DNA of 64,000 bases. It comes from Plazaster borealis. Taxonomy: Eukaryota > Echinodermata > Asteroidea > Forcipulatida > Labidiasteridae. The stretch is taken from assembly GCA_021014325.1 (NCBI GenBank), contig CM037457.1, positions 10,668,538 to 10,732,537 of the forward strand. The letters are read 5' to 3'. Below the pieces are notes generated by a model. The model had not been told where the DNA came from and ran no database searches. It saw only the letters and a program-made list of their open reading frames with translations. Below, in pieces: positions 1-11,549 of the stretch; the first letter of the stretch is position 1; each line of letters opens with the position of its first letter. The position numbers and the translations under genes were made by a program.

Positions 1-1028
1 CCGTTTCAGATGCTCTTCACACAAGCTACTAATTGAAATAGGAAGCCAAAGAATTTCGCATCATTGTCACCTTGATGTTGAAACAGAAATCCATTTTCTG
101 CTATAGATTGCCTGTTATATAACAATCTTAGGAATATTATGTTAGACATTATAATTATTCAATGTAATTCCTTGGTAGGGATAGATTTAAATTTTTGATG
201 GACCGTTCCGATGAGGCTGCTATTAACTGCGTTGCCAAATATATATTTGTTGTATGTTAACACCCCTGTCCTTCCGATACAACGTTTTTCACTATTTGTT
301 ATTTATATACAGATGTAACCCTCCCCAGGATTATGGTTCTTTTCCCAGTTTCAGAATAAAAATAAATACAATACAATACAATACTAACAGCAACATTTTG
401 AAAATGGAGGTCCCTTTAAGTTGAATGTTTTGTGTCATCCACTAAATCCATTCCAATTTAACATTTTCATGCTATGTGCATCTTTGTTTGGTTTCCAGTA
501 TATGCAAATGCAATGCCAGTGCAATTATTGTCCATCGAAAAAGCACTACACCAATTATTTTTTACTTAAGTCTCTCTTTAGTTACTTGCATTTGTATAGA
601 AGAACAATTCAATGCTTGTTTTGGATAACATCATGGATAATGAGCTGTATTCTTGACCTTGTTTTTCCTTTTTCATCATCAGATCTGTGAGTAAATAAAT
701 TATCTTTCTTTTGTTTCTATCTTTTTGGCAAGTGTAAAATAGTATAAAAGTAGGCCTATATGAGTGATTGATTTTGAACTGGTTGTGAAACCAACTTTTA
801 TCTAGATTTATGATTATTGGACTTTGCTTCAAAGGTAGAAAGAAATCACCCAAGTCAATAGATTTCTGAGTAAATAAATAACCTAACTCAGTAGTCAGTA
901 GCCACGTGAAAAAGTACTAGGTTATCAATGAAAGGTCGCAGTATATCTAGTCAGACTACAATGTCACGTTCACTCCCCTTGAGTGGGTTAAGAATTTACA
1001 TGTCGTGCTGTTCCTTTCCTTCGGTAAA
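1..1028. other. Upstream flank, no gene recognised
   Basis: No exon with convincing coding content and splice sites was found here. Near 330-385 there is an A-rich tail with repeated 'atacaatacaata', resembling the 3' end of a retroelement. The last few hundred bases should hold the promoter and 5' UTR of the receptor gene that starts at 1029, but no TATA box or initiator stands out. Confidence 0.5.
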
Positions 1029-4000
1029 ATGATGACTTTTTCTTCTAGATTTCTCACAGCTATAATATGTGTAATGCAGTCAGTCGCTGTTGGTGCACAA
1101 TCCTGCTTAAAAGTTGATGACTGCTCTTGTCAAAATGCCGATGGTAAACAAGTCAACCTTCAGTCCCTGGGCTACCAAGACTCAAACGCACCAAGGTAAT
1201 GCTTTGTTTTCCTCTTGTTAAAGTATTGACTGTATTTGCTAACATTCTCTGATAAGTGGTGACATTGTTTGAAAATTTCAGAAAATTCATATCTCAAGAA
1301 CTATCGGTACTCATACTTTAGCCAAAATCTTTACAAAGATTGTATGCCATTCAGCCTTCAAAAACTTTTCCACAGAGATGTTACCAATTTGACTTTAACT
1401 TCCCGTCGAAATCGGACGTTAAAGCTCAGGTATTTGCTGGCCCGCATTAAAAACCACATGAAAAGAATTGCACTGAATCCAATCTAGCAGCTCGTGCTGG
1501 CTGTTGCGCTCCTTGTTAAAGTATTGGCTGTATTTGTCAACGTTCTCTATTAAGTGGTGACATTGTTTGATGGTATTTATAAGTGCATACATGGTATTGC
1601 TCCTCAGTACTTGTGTGATCTTCACACCTTGTATCAACCGGGCAGGGCTGGACTTGGATCTTTTCAAGACAATCTTCTTCTTATGCTTTATACATTGTTA
1701 TCATTGTTTTTGGCAGAGCAAGTGAACTCCTGGTGCATTGTTCTTTAAAATATCTTGTTTTGTACTGGAAATAATCATATTCCAAAATATTTCCTCATTC
1801 AGGTTCTCCTATAAACTAGGGCCTTCAAGTGCAAGATGGGAGTATGCATACAATCCATGTTATCCATTCTCAGATGGGTCAGCTGGTTGCAAGAATGCTG
1901 TAGTGAGTAGAATTGTTTCTAGTATATTTCCAGTTTTCCTAAATTGATATTTAATAAGACAGTGGTATACCAACTTCTTCCTGAGATCATCTTTACACTT
2001 TCTGTTGATGTATAATACATGAAACAGGTTGATTGATGCTCATCTTGAATCAAAGGTGGGGAGAAGTTTGTTGTCATATAATCATGAATCTTGAGTTCTA
2101 GGTGTAGAAGTAGCAGCAGTATTGTTAGAATTGATGTCCATGGTGTTAGGTAATAAAAGCGCTCAGTATTTTTTCCAGCAAGGTATGCGGATCTACGTGT
2201 TGAAGTATGAGACCTATTCCTTTATAGCACCATGTAATGGTTTACAAGGTGCTGTGGCGCAATATGTAGCCAATCAAACCAGGAACACCGGGGCGAACCC
2301 TTTCTCTTTACGATAAGTGCACTGGGTTCTTTTACATGCATTACACAACACACAGGACCTACGGCCTTACGTCCCATCCAAGGGACACAGCTATAAAGGT
2401 TAAGTGTCTTGCTTAAGGACACAAGTGTCACGACCGGGACTCGAACCCACACTCTGTTTGAGTCTGGTGTTCTTATCTGCTCGGCCACGACACGCTCATG
2501 AAGTATTTGGAATCAACAAAATTCTTCTTGTGTGTGACATGCATAGCAAAACATTTAGATGCATTGAAAGACATTTGCTAAAAGACATATTGTCTCAAGA
2601 GCATTGTTAATAATCCACCTCTATCTCTGGCTCGATCTTGATACCTGTGGCTTTTTCCAAACCTTGTCTTAATCTCTGGCCCCGGGCTTCGTTTGATGTT
2701 GGAAACACTGTGCAAAATGTACACCATTACAAAATTGATGACGGTGCCAGAGCCTGAGCACCAAGCCGAGGTTTGGAAAAAGCCCCTGACTTCCCAATCT
2801 TGATTCCCGACCCCAAGTCTTGACTACTGCATGGTGTTATTGTTCAAATTTTATCAGCTGATTACTTGCCAAATGTTTGGTTCCTTTAGGTTTGTCAAAG
2901 AAATCAGAGCAGGCATTCTGAAAACTATAATATTGGTGATGCCACTGCGACTTGGTATGGTGGTGGTGACAGTCTTTACATTGAATATTTCCATACTGAT
3001 GACGGGACTCCACCAGTGACAAGGTAAATTATAAGATTGTTTCTCTTCTTCTTCTTCTTCTTTTTTCTGATTTTTCAAAAGTTTTTGTACAAAAGAGTAT
3101 CAGGTTTAAGGAGAACATACCAAGTCAATGTTTTTCTTTATTCTTTTCTTAAATTTAGGACGTCGCATGTCAGACTAGTGTGTGATCCAGGCGCAGATGT
3201 TCCAAATTTAGACCGATTGGGACAAGATGAGGGAGTAACAGTATATGTAAGTATACTTCAACAAACAGAAGCATGAACATGGTTCGAGAAAAACTCAAGT
3301 TATTCTTTTATCTTTTCAATTGTTTCACATTGGAGATTAGATGCTACATGTATGAACCACTGTTGTATCTGACAGTTTTCTGAAAGTTGATCATGTGACT
3401 TGTTTCTTCGAAGAGTAGTGTTCATGGTGTTCATTTAATGTTACCCTGACATCGATGTGTGACAAGCACTTGTTACTCAATGCTTTGTGAATCCTGCAGA
3501 AAAAAAGCCACAGGCTACTTGGGTGGGATTTGAACCCACGCTCCCTGCATTCTAAAACAGACTTCTTAACCGTTAGACCACCGAGTTTGCCGGTGACAAG
3601 GGGCTGGTTTGAATCCTGTAATAAGCAACTGGTACCGTGCCTGTTGAAATTGTTACTACAGGACTCAGACAGTTTTATTACACATCATTTTAAACCAAAA
3701 TAGTATTCTTTATCCCTGATTCATTAGTTAAGTCATTTCATGTTGTCCTTGCTTGTCTTCAAAAAAGAGAAATAAATAGTGGTATCAAACCCTGTTGATC
3801 ATGATTATGTATGTACCAAACAAGCAGCATTTTTTGCAAATGATTGTTGTTTTTGATGTATTTATTTTGTTATTTGTCCTCTTGTATCTTCAGCAATTCA
3901 TTTTGACAACAAAGTGTGCTTGCCCAGGAACATGTGGTACATCACCGGCTCCAGCTCCAGCAGCATCTGGAATAAGTCCTGGTTCGGTGCTATGTATCCT

Positions 4001-5508
4001 GTAAGTTTCTCCTTTCCAAGTGATTTCCTCCCCTGTCTTCCATAATGTCATTAAGAGTTCACACTCATATGTTGCAAGATTTGTACTCAAATCATCAAGA
4101 AAACTTCCCTTTACTATTTGTTTTCTACCTGCAATATTGAACAGTTTGTCTCTTTAATTTAAAAAAAAATATTTAAAGGACTTCTAATGCATAAAGTTGA
4201 CCCTTATTTGAAGGTGCAAACATAAAGTGATGAAACAAATCATTAACTTTTAAAGTTTTGTTTCATCGTAAATTTCAGGGTTTCTGTAGTTGTTTTGGCT
4301 TACTTTATACTTGAGAGTTTGACTTCATGCTCAGGGGAAAGAAATGATCCCCAATTATGAAATGTGGGTAGCTCTAAAATGCATCACAGAGCATGTAGAC
4401 TTCAAACATTTTCGGGGGCCCTTAAGCTGGCCTCAGACCTGATGCTGTATAGGCTTCGCGCTTCATGCTTATAGGCTTTGCACTTCGCGCTCACAGTTCA
4501 GGGTTTTTGACAACAGCCAATCACATCCCTGATGTTAGGGGGTGGGTAATCATTACCCTGTAGTTATCACTTCCCCTTTTCCAGTTTAAAAGAATGTATA
4601 AGTTTTGATTTAAATAAATTGTTGTTGTGGCTTGTTTTTTTCTTCTTCTTCAACAACAGTTAAATAACCTGTGGATTAATGAACAATTCACTGACCTTAA
4701 TTTGTTGTTGTCATTGTAAATTTCAGGTTTTCTTTACTGGTTGTGGTTTACCTCGTCGGTGGTGTTCTATTCTTGAGATTCGGACGCCATGCTCAGGGGA
4801 AAGATATGATCCCAAATTATGAAATGTGGATAGGAGTACCTGGTAACATCAAGGTATGTTGGAAGATGACTGAAACCTTTAACACTGTACAAAAAGAACA
4901 CCTACACCACATAGAAGCTTGACATTAACCCAACCCCCCTGGCATCAAAATCTGACTGAACCATTGAATCCATTAATCTTCATCAAGCTGCCACTATCTT
5001 TGTCTAACTTCCTGAGTGCCCTGAGCAATGAGGGGTACCTACTCTCATTGTACCTCAAAGGAATCAGACTATTCTGCTCTCCCAGCCTCAGTTTGGATTA
5101 CATTGATGTAAATGGGAGAAAGAGAAGATGGCTGTATCATGATGAATGACTATAGATCCATATCATGTCAAGGCCATCCTTGCTAGAAGAGTACTACAGA
5201 TCATTTTCTCTTCCAGCTTCAGTTGTGTTAGAAGTGTATGTTATGCACCATGATCAAGTTCAATCCTTTGACTTTGCAATACAGTACTATTGAATCCATG
5301 TTAAAACCAAGAGATCCTGTTTTGCCTATTTTGGGTTTACAGTTTTCCATTAAAAACTCTTTAAATTCATGAAGTTTGTAATTACTAATTTTCCATATAA
5401 TGTTACGATGTGCACTTTATTTATTGATTTTATATCATTGTTTTACAGGATGGTTTTCTCTTTGTCACTAGCTGTGGAAAGAAGACTGGCTACGAAGAAC
5501 AAATTTAG
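1029..5508 (+). CDS. M6PR-like (MRH-type) membrane receptor, copy 1
   Basis: Seven exons: 1029-1195, 1803-1902, 2890-3023, 3159-3246, 3894-4000, 4727-4853, 5449-5508. All introns are GT..AG and the phases close to a 260-residue protein. Residues 1-24 form a signal peptide. A Cys-rich lumenal domain follows, containing VCQ, LVCDP and CACPG. One membrane helix (about 193-217) carries SPGSVLCIL then VVYLVGGVLFLRF, and a short tail follows with MIPNYEMW, DGF and a GYEEQI end. The helix and the G...MIP...W...DG..FV tail match vertebrate cation-dependent M6PR, which shuttles lysosomal hydrolases from Golgi to endosomes. Candidate sugar-binding residues are Gln in VCQ, Arg in VTR, Glu in DEG and Tyr in VYQF. 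The vertebrate acidic-dileucine end is missing. ATG27 shares the fold and is the alternative. Two adjacent ATGs (1029, 1032) could start it; the first was chosen. Confidence 0.87.
1216..1690 (+). mobile_element. Degenerate CR1-like non-LTR fragment with flanking direct repeat
   Basis: In intron 1 of receptor copy 1. A reading frame at about 1559-1690 contains YKCIHGIAPQYLCDL, the K.lhG.AP.YL..L signature near the C-terminus of CR1-type reverse transcriptase ORFs. A sequence of about 57 bp at 1216-1281 recurs at 1516-1573, so a local duplication or insertion separated two copies. The frame is broken and non-functional. Confidence 0.6.
2222..2497 (-). mobile_element. tRNA-derived SINE, family A
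   Basis: In intron 2 of receptor copy 1. Read on the minus strand it starts with a tRNA-like head: an A box in TGGCCGAGC and a B box GGTTCGAGTCCC. A body with 'cttaagcaagacacttaacc', a cacgtaaaagaacccagt-like segment and 'ttcgccccggtgttcctgg' follows. The same body occurs at 16585-16995, 22125-22415, 22663-23072, about 35200-35500 and 43195-43445. Confidence 0.8.
2648..2785. repeat. Small inverted-repeat element
   Basis: The arm 'ggctttttccaaacc' at the left end recurs inverted as 'ggtttggaaaaagcc' at the right end, with about 105 bp between. It lies in intron 2 of receptor copy 1 and looks like a short foldback or MITE. Confidence 0.55.
3508..3597 (-). mobile_element. tRNA-derived SINE head, family B
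   Basis: On the minus strand this reads as a tRNA-like unit: A box TGGTCTAACGG, and about 35 bp later B box GGTTCAAATCC inside a GTGGGTTC..CCCAC stem. A related copy lies at 20495-20585. The acceptor stem does not pair end to end and the sequence sits in an intron, so I call it SINE rather than a tRNA gene. Confidence 0.6.
4279..4369 (+). pseudogene. Decayed duplicate of receptor copy 1 exon 6
   Basis: About 450 bp upstream of the true exon 6 (4727-4853) is a second version of it. It follows an acceptor-like 'aaatttcag' also seen before the real exon. The two share 'catgctcaggggaaag' and 'ttatgaaatgtgg'. This copy lost roughly 12-15 bases in the membrane-helix part and gained stops in the needed frame. 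It probably arose by tandem duplication of exon 6 with its acceptor region, followed by decay. Confidence 0.8.
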
Positions 5509-5599
5509 ACAATGCATGAAATATGGACAACTAAAATTTGTAATGAGTATTTCATTTTTGGTTTTTAAAGTCTATCAATTGATTGAATTACATTTAACA

Positions 5600-6043
5600 A
5601 CTACATTGGCTCCCTATCTCTCAACGAATCATCTTCAAGCTGATGCTCATTGTCCACAAAGCACTTAATGGCAAGGCTCCCCACTATATTTCTGAACTAC
5701 TTCAAGTTTACACTCCATCAAGGAATCTTCGATCAAGTTCCATGCTTCTCCTCATTGAACCCAAGTCTCAACACTCATGGGGTGACAGGTCTTTTTCTTC
5801 AGCTGCGCCACGCATCTGGAACTCTCTACTGCTTAATCTTAGATCTTGTCTTTGTACCACAAAATTCAAATCTCTTCTCAAAACTCATCTTATGTCACAG
5901 GTTTTCAAGGACTAATTTTGTTGTGTCTGTTTTGTCTTTGTTTTGTTTTGTTTTGTTTTTTTGTTTTTTTACTGCGCCTTGAACACCCAGCAGGGTGGAT
6001 ATGTGCGCATTACAAGTCTTATTATTATTATTATTATTATTAA
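5600..6043 (+). mobile_element. 5'-truncated CR1-like non-LTR retrotransposon 3' end
   Basis: The frame encodes WLPISQRIIFKL, KALNGKAPHYISELL, a PSRNLRSSS stretch and AAPRIWNSLL, the standard C-terminal end of CR1/L2-type ORF2 proteins. It is followed by a 3' UTR ending in 'gaacacccagcagggtgga' and an (ATT)n tail, typical of target-primed insertion. It begins about 90 bp after the stop codon of receptor copy 1, so it may be part of that gene's 3' UTR. Two truncated relatives lie at 32010-32085 (minus) and 42330-42425 (plus). Confidence 0.85.
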
Positions 6044-6229
6044 CTTAAATGAACTATTTTATTTCAGTAAACTTTAACATCATGTTGTATGGGGAGGGTA
6101 GTCAACAGTAATTATTTTGAAAACAGAAATTGTCTGCAGGGGTGTTTATTAAGAGTAAATACTAAAGCAATGTTGCATTTCTATAAAACTGAATCCGATT
6201 TGTTCAGTTAACAATTGGTATTTTGTAAC

Positions 6230-6581
6230 TTAAAGGGTGTGTACAACATTGGTCAGATTGAAAATATAAATGTTCACAGATTTGCACATAACTCACATGG
6301 TACAAAGATGGTCATGGTGGAAAACTTCCCTTGAAATAGTTTTACTTGAAATGCCATAGGTTTTAGGAAATGAGTAAAACACTAGTCTTTATCCTGCAGG
6401 ATAAAATCCGATGTTTGAAAAAAAGTTAAAACATATAATGGGGTTTTCCACTGTTTTCTCATGACTCCAAATACCGATTTAGCTGAAACTTTCACAGGTT
6501 TGTTAGTTCATGTATATGTTGGGTCACATCAAGTGTGGATACAGGTCTTTGGCAATTACCAATGTTGTACACACCCTTTAA
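6230..6581. mobile_element. MITE with 24-bp perfect terminal inverted repeats
   Basis: Ends are 'ttaaagggtgtgtacaacat...' and its exact reverse complement. The inner right side ('tatgttgggtcacatcaagtg...ggcaattacc') resembles the 370-bp family at 14371-14746, 15693-16062 and 62248-62620. It therefore looks like a diverged subfamily. No coding capacity. Confidence 0.8.
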
Positions 6582-6631
6582 GTTATTTCCTCACTGCACT
6601 CCGCTTTTCAAAATAAACTGGCTCAACCCTC

Positions 6632-6772
6632 ATCAGGCCTGATTCTTCCTTTTTTTGGACAGTGAAGGGCATTTCTATGAGGGAAATCTAAACTTCTACT
6701 GGAACATTTCAAGGGGCATCAAGGCAATGCCCAGGAGGCATTAAGGCAATCTGTGAAGTATCAGGCCTGCTT
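6632..6772. repeat. Interspersed repeat bounded by caggcct
   Basis: The segment containing 'gggcatttctatgaggga' and 'caaggcaatgcccagg' ends in 'tatcaggcctg'. A second copy sits at 53584-53745 between SUPT20H coding exons 2 and 3. Two copies in one window indicate a dispersed family; class unknown. Confidence 0.6.
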
Positions 6773-7562
6773 TAGAAGAAAACAACCATTGCAGTTGAAC
6801 CCTTTAGACTTGAAATATATTCACACAGTATCAGTTTATTCTGTTTGAACTTTCTGTTCAGTGTTTGTTCTGTTTTGTATGTTACATTGTATTCTCTAAT
6901 TGTTATACCATTAAAAAGTAATTTTTTTATGAAACGAAATTGTTGTGAAGTTTTTTGTTTATTTACGAATGCTTTCTGCCTTAGAGTCTAGCATTGTATC
7001 ATAAAGTAAATATGGGTTTTTTAAAATAAAAATAACTGTCATGAATACAGTTGCATTTTCAGGGCACAAAATATATTTTTAAAACAAATTATAGTCTTTA
7101 GAAAACATTGTGTTGGAAAGACATTAGAAGACGTGAAAACCTGCATTCAAGACAGACTTGGGGCGGTTGCTTAAAGGCCCCTAAATTTTTAAGGATATAT
7201 AGTTTGTGCTACCCCAATGGTGTTTCTGTGTATAAGGTTGAAAGTAGCGGTGCCCCCTCCCCCCCCCCATAGTGTACACGACAGTGTTAGGGGGGAAAGG
7301 GGTGGCTTAAAAGGAAGGCTTGAGATGAAATTCACTCCCATTGAGATTGGGTTTAGTGTTTAGTTTGTATGGAACTTTGACTTGTGTTACTGGCTGAATA
7401 GTAAACAGACCTCTTACGTATGCACTGCATGGTCTTTTTCGATCAAAACAAATACCCAGATTCATGTTGACTTTGCAAATCATGAGATCAAGAGTTTAAA
7501 GTTCAATTAGAGTTGGTTATTTGTCGGCCAATTTATGGACTGCTATAATATTCCATTTCTGT

Positions 7563-10303
7563 ATGCCATTAAATTATTTCACGATGACCATTTCGTACGG
7601 CACAACATTTGCGTTGGTTTTAGTATTATTATTTTTAGGCCACTGTCACTCATTTTTAACGGCATGCACAAAAGTTGATGACTGTTCGTGCAGGACATCG
7701 GATGGTCTGGAAGTCAACATTCGATCATTGGGTTATCAAGGATCCCAAGCGCCAAGGTAATTAATCAACTCCCAACATTGGGACATTTGCAATAGGGAGG
7801 GTGGGGAGGGCTGGGTGGATTGTGAGGGCGGATGGTTCTTTTCTCGTGACAATTAATCATTTTATACCTAAACCCCGAACTAAATGAAATTCTTATATAT
7901 TTTTGTTGTGATTGAGATGTAAATAGGTTGAATTAACGTTATTGTTTTCTCTGTATGCTTCAGGTTTACATTCAAGCCTCCGTTGGGTACAGAGCCATGG
8001 CAGTATGCTTTTAATCCATGCTACACATTCTCGTATGACGCAACATGCAATAATGTCATCGTAAGTAATAGGGGAGACCCCGTGTATTATTCCTTCTAAG
8101 AAAGGAGGGGTGGGAATAAAACAAACACCAATAAAACACTAATTTTTGCTGCATCATTGTGTTATAAAACAATAGTTTTCTTCTTCAAATGTCAACGAAG
8201 TTGTTTATTTAGAAATACTGATAATTTTTTTTAGTAAACAGTCTGTTTTTTATAGGCTTGTCAAAGATCAACTCAAGACGTAACAGAAACGTATAATATC
8301 GGAGATGTAACGTCAACGTGGACTATTTTGAATGATGACTATGTAGTCCAATATGAACACACGGATCAACTTGGTACAACAAGGTAAGCCATCAAATTGA
8401 TGTCTTCCAAGTATAAAATAACAATTGTGGGTGGTTCTGTGGAAAACCCTTAACTCTGATAAATTTTCAAAAGTTCAAGAATTTGAGCCCGACCTGACCT
8501 TTTTAAAAACTCATTTTTATCAAAAATACATTAAGATACCGTGTTTGGTAAGAACGAGTTAAAACGTAAGGCGGTCGGATTGTTGTACAGAAATGGAAAT
8601 CTTTTTCAAGAAAACACAACTGATTTTTACAAATCTGGTATCAAATGACAGACAAAAATCTACTGAGAATCGAACTATATCAAAATCTCACTTTTGAAAA
8701 TTGGGTCAGAGTTTAGCGTTTGCCAGATGCAGTCAGATTGGGGCTACATCATTACGTATTTATATTGCACCTCTGATGTCTCGGAAGTGAAGTTCATAAT
8801 TATACATATTTTTACCACCATTTCCGCATTCTAAACAGAACATCTCAAGTAACACTAAAGTGTGATCCATCTGTAGTAGAACCTAGATTAGACAGACTAG
8901 GCTCCGAGGGTGGACCTGGCACAACTTATGTAAGTATGCCCTTCTTTTGTTTATAATGCATCTGGGTTTTAATTTATTTATTTTTTTAAATTATTAAACA
9001 TGGTATAAGATGTGGAATTAGAGTGAAATAAGAATGATGATTTCAATTAAATACTTAACATTTGGAAAAGTGGGCCTATATTGTACACTAACGAGGGTAA
9101 AATGAGCACACCTACGATTCTTTGGCATGTGTTTATAGCTTAGCTGTAATGTTATGATTTGTTGTTTATATGATTTGTAATTTCCTTGTTTTCTTTTGAA
9201 ACGATGCCGGCAGTATTTTACACTTACAAGTGAATGTGCCTGTCCAGGAGTCTGTGGTTCTACGCCCCCTCCACAAATAACCACTACTGCCAAACCACCG
9301 CCAGCGGGATCTGGTGGATTGAGTCCAGGTTCTGTTCTCTGCATCATGTGAGTAGATTACTCAGTTTGGCACCTTCTTATCCCCTTGGTTCCCATCTCAA
9401 ACGCTTATAACCAGTTGCTATACTTTTCAAATATTTATGTTAGGGTTAGACTGTTTTAAATATGGGGGCTGCTGTTGTCATAGAAATTATTTAAAATTTG
9501 TGAAAGGCGCCTTTTCTTTTGGTATGAGAATTCTTGATCTTTCTCCTGCACAACTTTATTGTTATTTTCATGACGTCGTCATACATGGGGGGAGGGGGGC
9601 TGCCTCCCTGAAGGCTCAGGGAGGCAGATTATAGGCTTAGAGCAACCGTATACCACAAAATGACCCTAGGCTGGTTGCATTAGTATAACTTTCTTTGAGG
9701 TGGGGCCTACCCTTCAATATGATTGATGGGACACAATTAAATTAGCATATATAAGTGCAGTAATATTCTCCTTGCAATAAGTACTTTTGTTTTGCACTCT
9801 CTGCAGATTTTCGGTGCTAGTTATCGTGTACTTCATTGGTGGTTTGTTGTTCATGAAATTTGTACGACATGCTGAAGGAACAGACATTATTCCAAATAAA
9901 GCATTATGGTTTAATCTACCAGGATACATTAAGGTACGAACAAACACAATCAAAGTTTCTTTATTTCGATGTTTGTAAATTATTATGAATTGCATGGTTC
10001 AATTATTGTCCAGTTTTACGCCACTGTCATTAGCCTTTTTGAGATATGGTGGACACTATAGGAGTGCACTGTAGGATTTGGGTGTATACAGACAAATTTA
10101 CCCAAACCAAACAGTGTTATAGTAATGTGTCCGCCATATCTCAAAATGGCTTAATGTTTTTGACAAAGTGAAGGCCAATCAGACAGTGGTTTTTCTAACC
10201 TCATATTTCACAAGAAAAAATATCATTTTCATTTTATTTGCAGGACGGAATACTGTTTGCAACCAGTTGTGGCAAAAAGACCGGCTACGACTCTCAACCG
10301 TAA
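7563..10303 (+). CDS. M6PR-like (MRH-type) membrane receptor, copy 2
   Basis: Seven exons: 7563-7756, 7964-8060, 8256-8383, 8839-8929, 9214-9347, 9807-9933, 10244-10303. Intron phases are identical to copy 1, and the total is 276 residues. A second ATG at 7584 gives 269 residues and a tighter signal peptide ahead of ACTKVDDCSC. The lumenal domain keeps ACQRS, YNIGD, LKCDP and CACPGVCG. Candidate M6P-contact residues are Gln in ACQ, Arg in TTR, Glu in SEG and Tyr at the start of exon 5. The helix (about 210-233) spans exons 5-6 and the tail carries HAEGTDIIPN, LW, DGILF and GYDSQP. The aromatic Trp where vertebrate M6PR has its Phe-Trp sorting signal is kept. A tandem duplicate of copy 1; receptor function is inferred from family resemblance. 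Confidence 0.87.
10030..10162. repeat. Foldback element in intron 6 of receptor copy 2
   Basis: The left arm 'tttttgagatatggtggaca' pairs with the right arm 'gtccgccatatctcaaaat', with about 80 bp between. It sits between exons 6 and 7 of copy 2 and leaves splice sites intact. Short non-coding MITE or foldback. Confidence 0.65.
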
Positions 10304-10414
10304 TGGAATTATATCAAGTTATAATAATATGATTAAAACATAGAAAAATATGTATGTATAAATCTGATTATAAAAGTATTTGTAATAAATTATATTCAAA
10401 ACGTTGTATTTCCA

Positions 10415-11520
10415 CTATCCAAGCTGTGGCATTACTCTCAATAAATGCGAGATATAGGGCTTACTATTATCTCGATACTGATGTGGTAGGAATGCGTTTG
10501 AAAGCATCGGCCTTTTATTCGAAATCTTGCCTGACGTCACACTTGCTTCTGTCACACTGTCATATCCCTGTATTTTGCAACCGTTGACACAAAACACAAA
10601 ACCATCCTGCAACGAAGAAGCATATACACAGAAAATTAAGTTCAAGTATTTGCCCTTTGACCATTCCTGAACAAGATTCGAAATCTTAAAATGTTGATAA
10701 CTTATCTTTAACTCTTAACAAGTTTTAATTTTACAAATCGTATAGAACACTTCTTTAGATGACTGCAAATAAGTGACAAGTCTTGACGAAAGTTCAAATA
10801 AATTAAAAGTTATGGAATGAAATGTGGTCGAAATACCAATTAACTGCCATTTTTGTTTTTAAATACGAGATTATTTCTAAGTGTTGTTCTTACCATAACG
10901 TTTCTGTGTAAGCCAGACCACATCTCATAATTGGGAATAACATGTCTTCCGTGAGCTTGACTGACAACTTTCATATAAAGCGAACCACTGACTATAGTAT
11001 ACTGAGACAATCACAACAAATCTGCAGATAAATTGTTTTGTACACCATAATTACAAATATTCACATTTCTGTATAGAAATATTTCGGTGTGTTGAAAATC
11101 CTCGACCGACTTTCAAGCCATCGAACGGAGGTATGAAAAATTTGAAGAAGGCCTATTATTCGTTCTGTATAGGCCTAATTCGAAGTGTGCTGCGTTCAGT
11201 GAAAGTGAAAAACGAAGTTGGTACAATGAATTTTCGTTCAGGGTCAACTTCCGAACTGGTAGTCAAGTGCTTATAGATGACCTTCTGTGCATCATTATTA
11301 AATTATTTTCTCGATAAACCAAAATGTAATTGTCAAACCCAAAGCACGTATGATACATTATTAATAAAACATACATCTATATTATAAATCATTCAAAATC
11401 TTACATGATGCATAAGATGGACCCGACACTTAACTCACTTGCAACGGGCAAAGAGGGCAGTGTGGGTAACGGCCGATAGCAGGTCCCTGGACATGAACAC
11501 TTTGATGTTAGTATGAAATA
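10415..11520 (-). pseudogene. M6PR-like copy 3, inverted half (exons 5-7)
   Basis: Three minus-strand exons of a third receptor copy. Exon 5, 11405-11520, encodes ILTSKCSCPGTC and ELSVGSILCIM. Exon 6, 10894-11021, has a good acceptor and VIPNYEMW but is 128 nt instead of 127. The extra base breaks the frame early in the membrane helix (after VYY). Exon 7 starts at about 10609 with DGFVFCVNGCKIQGY and runs about 45 residues further than copies 1-2, to a stop at 10415. Splice signals and phases otherwise match the active genes. It ends 112 bp from copy 2, tail to tail. Exons 1-4 do not follow upstream on this strand; exons 3-4 lie at 13467-14343 on the opposite strand. A sequencing error in exon 6 cannot be excluded. 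Confidence 0.85.
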
Positions 11521-11549
11521 CTGAGAAATCAAAACACAAAAGAAAGCAT

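Larger units (their letters stand above)
5509..7562. other. Intergenic region between the two receptor genes
   Basis: Holds the 3' UTR of copy 1, a CR1-like 3' end (5600-6043), a TTAA-ended MITE (6230-6581), a repeat bounded by 'caggcct' (6632-6772) and the promoter region of copy 2. A C-rich run (about 7256-7268) is present. No further exon was recognised. Confidence 0.6.

Noticed and set aside
3508..3597. tRNA genes at this and similar sites (14160, 20500, 22990, 43230)
   Set aside because: A and B boxes are present, but acceptor stems do not pair and the same bodies follow them elsewhere, so they are SINE heads.
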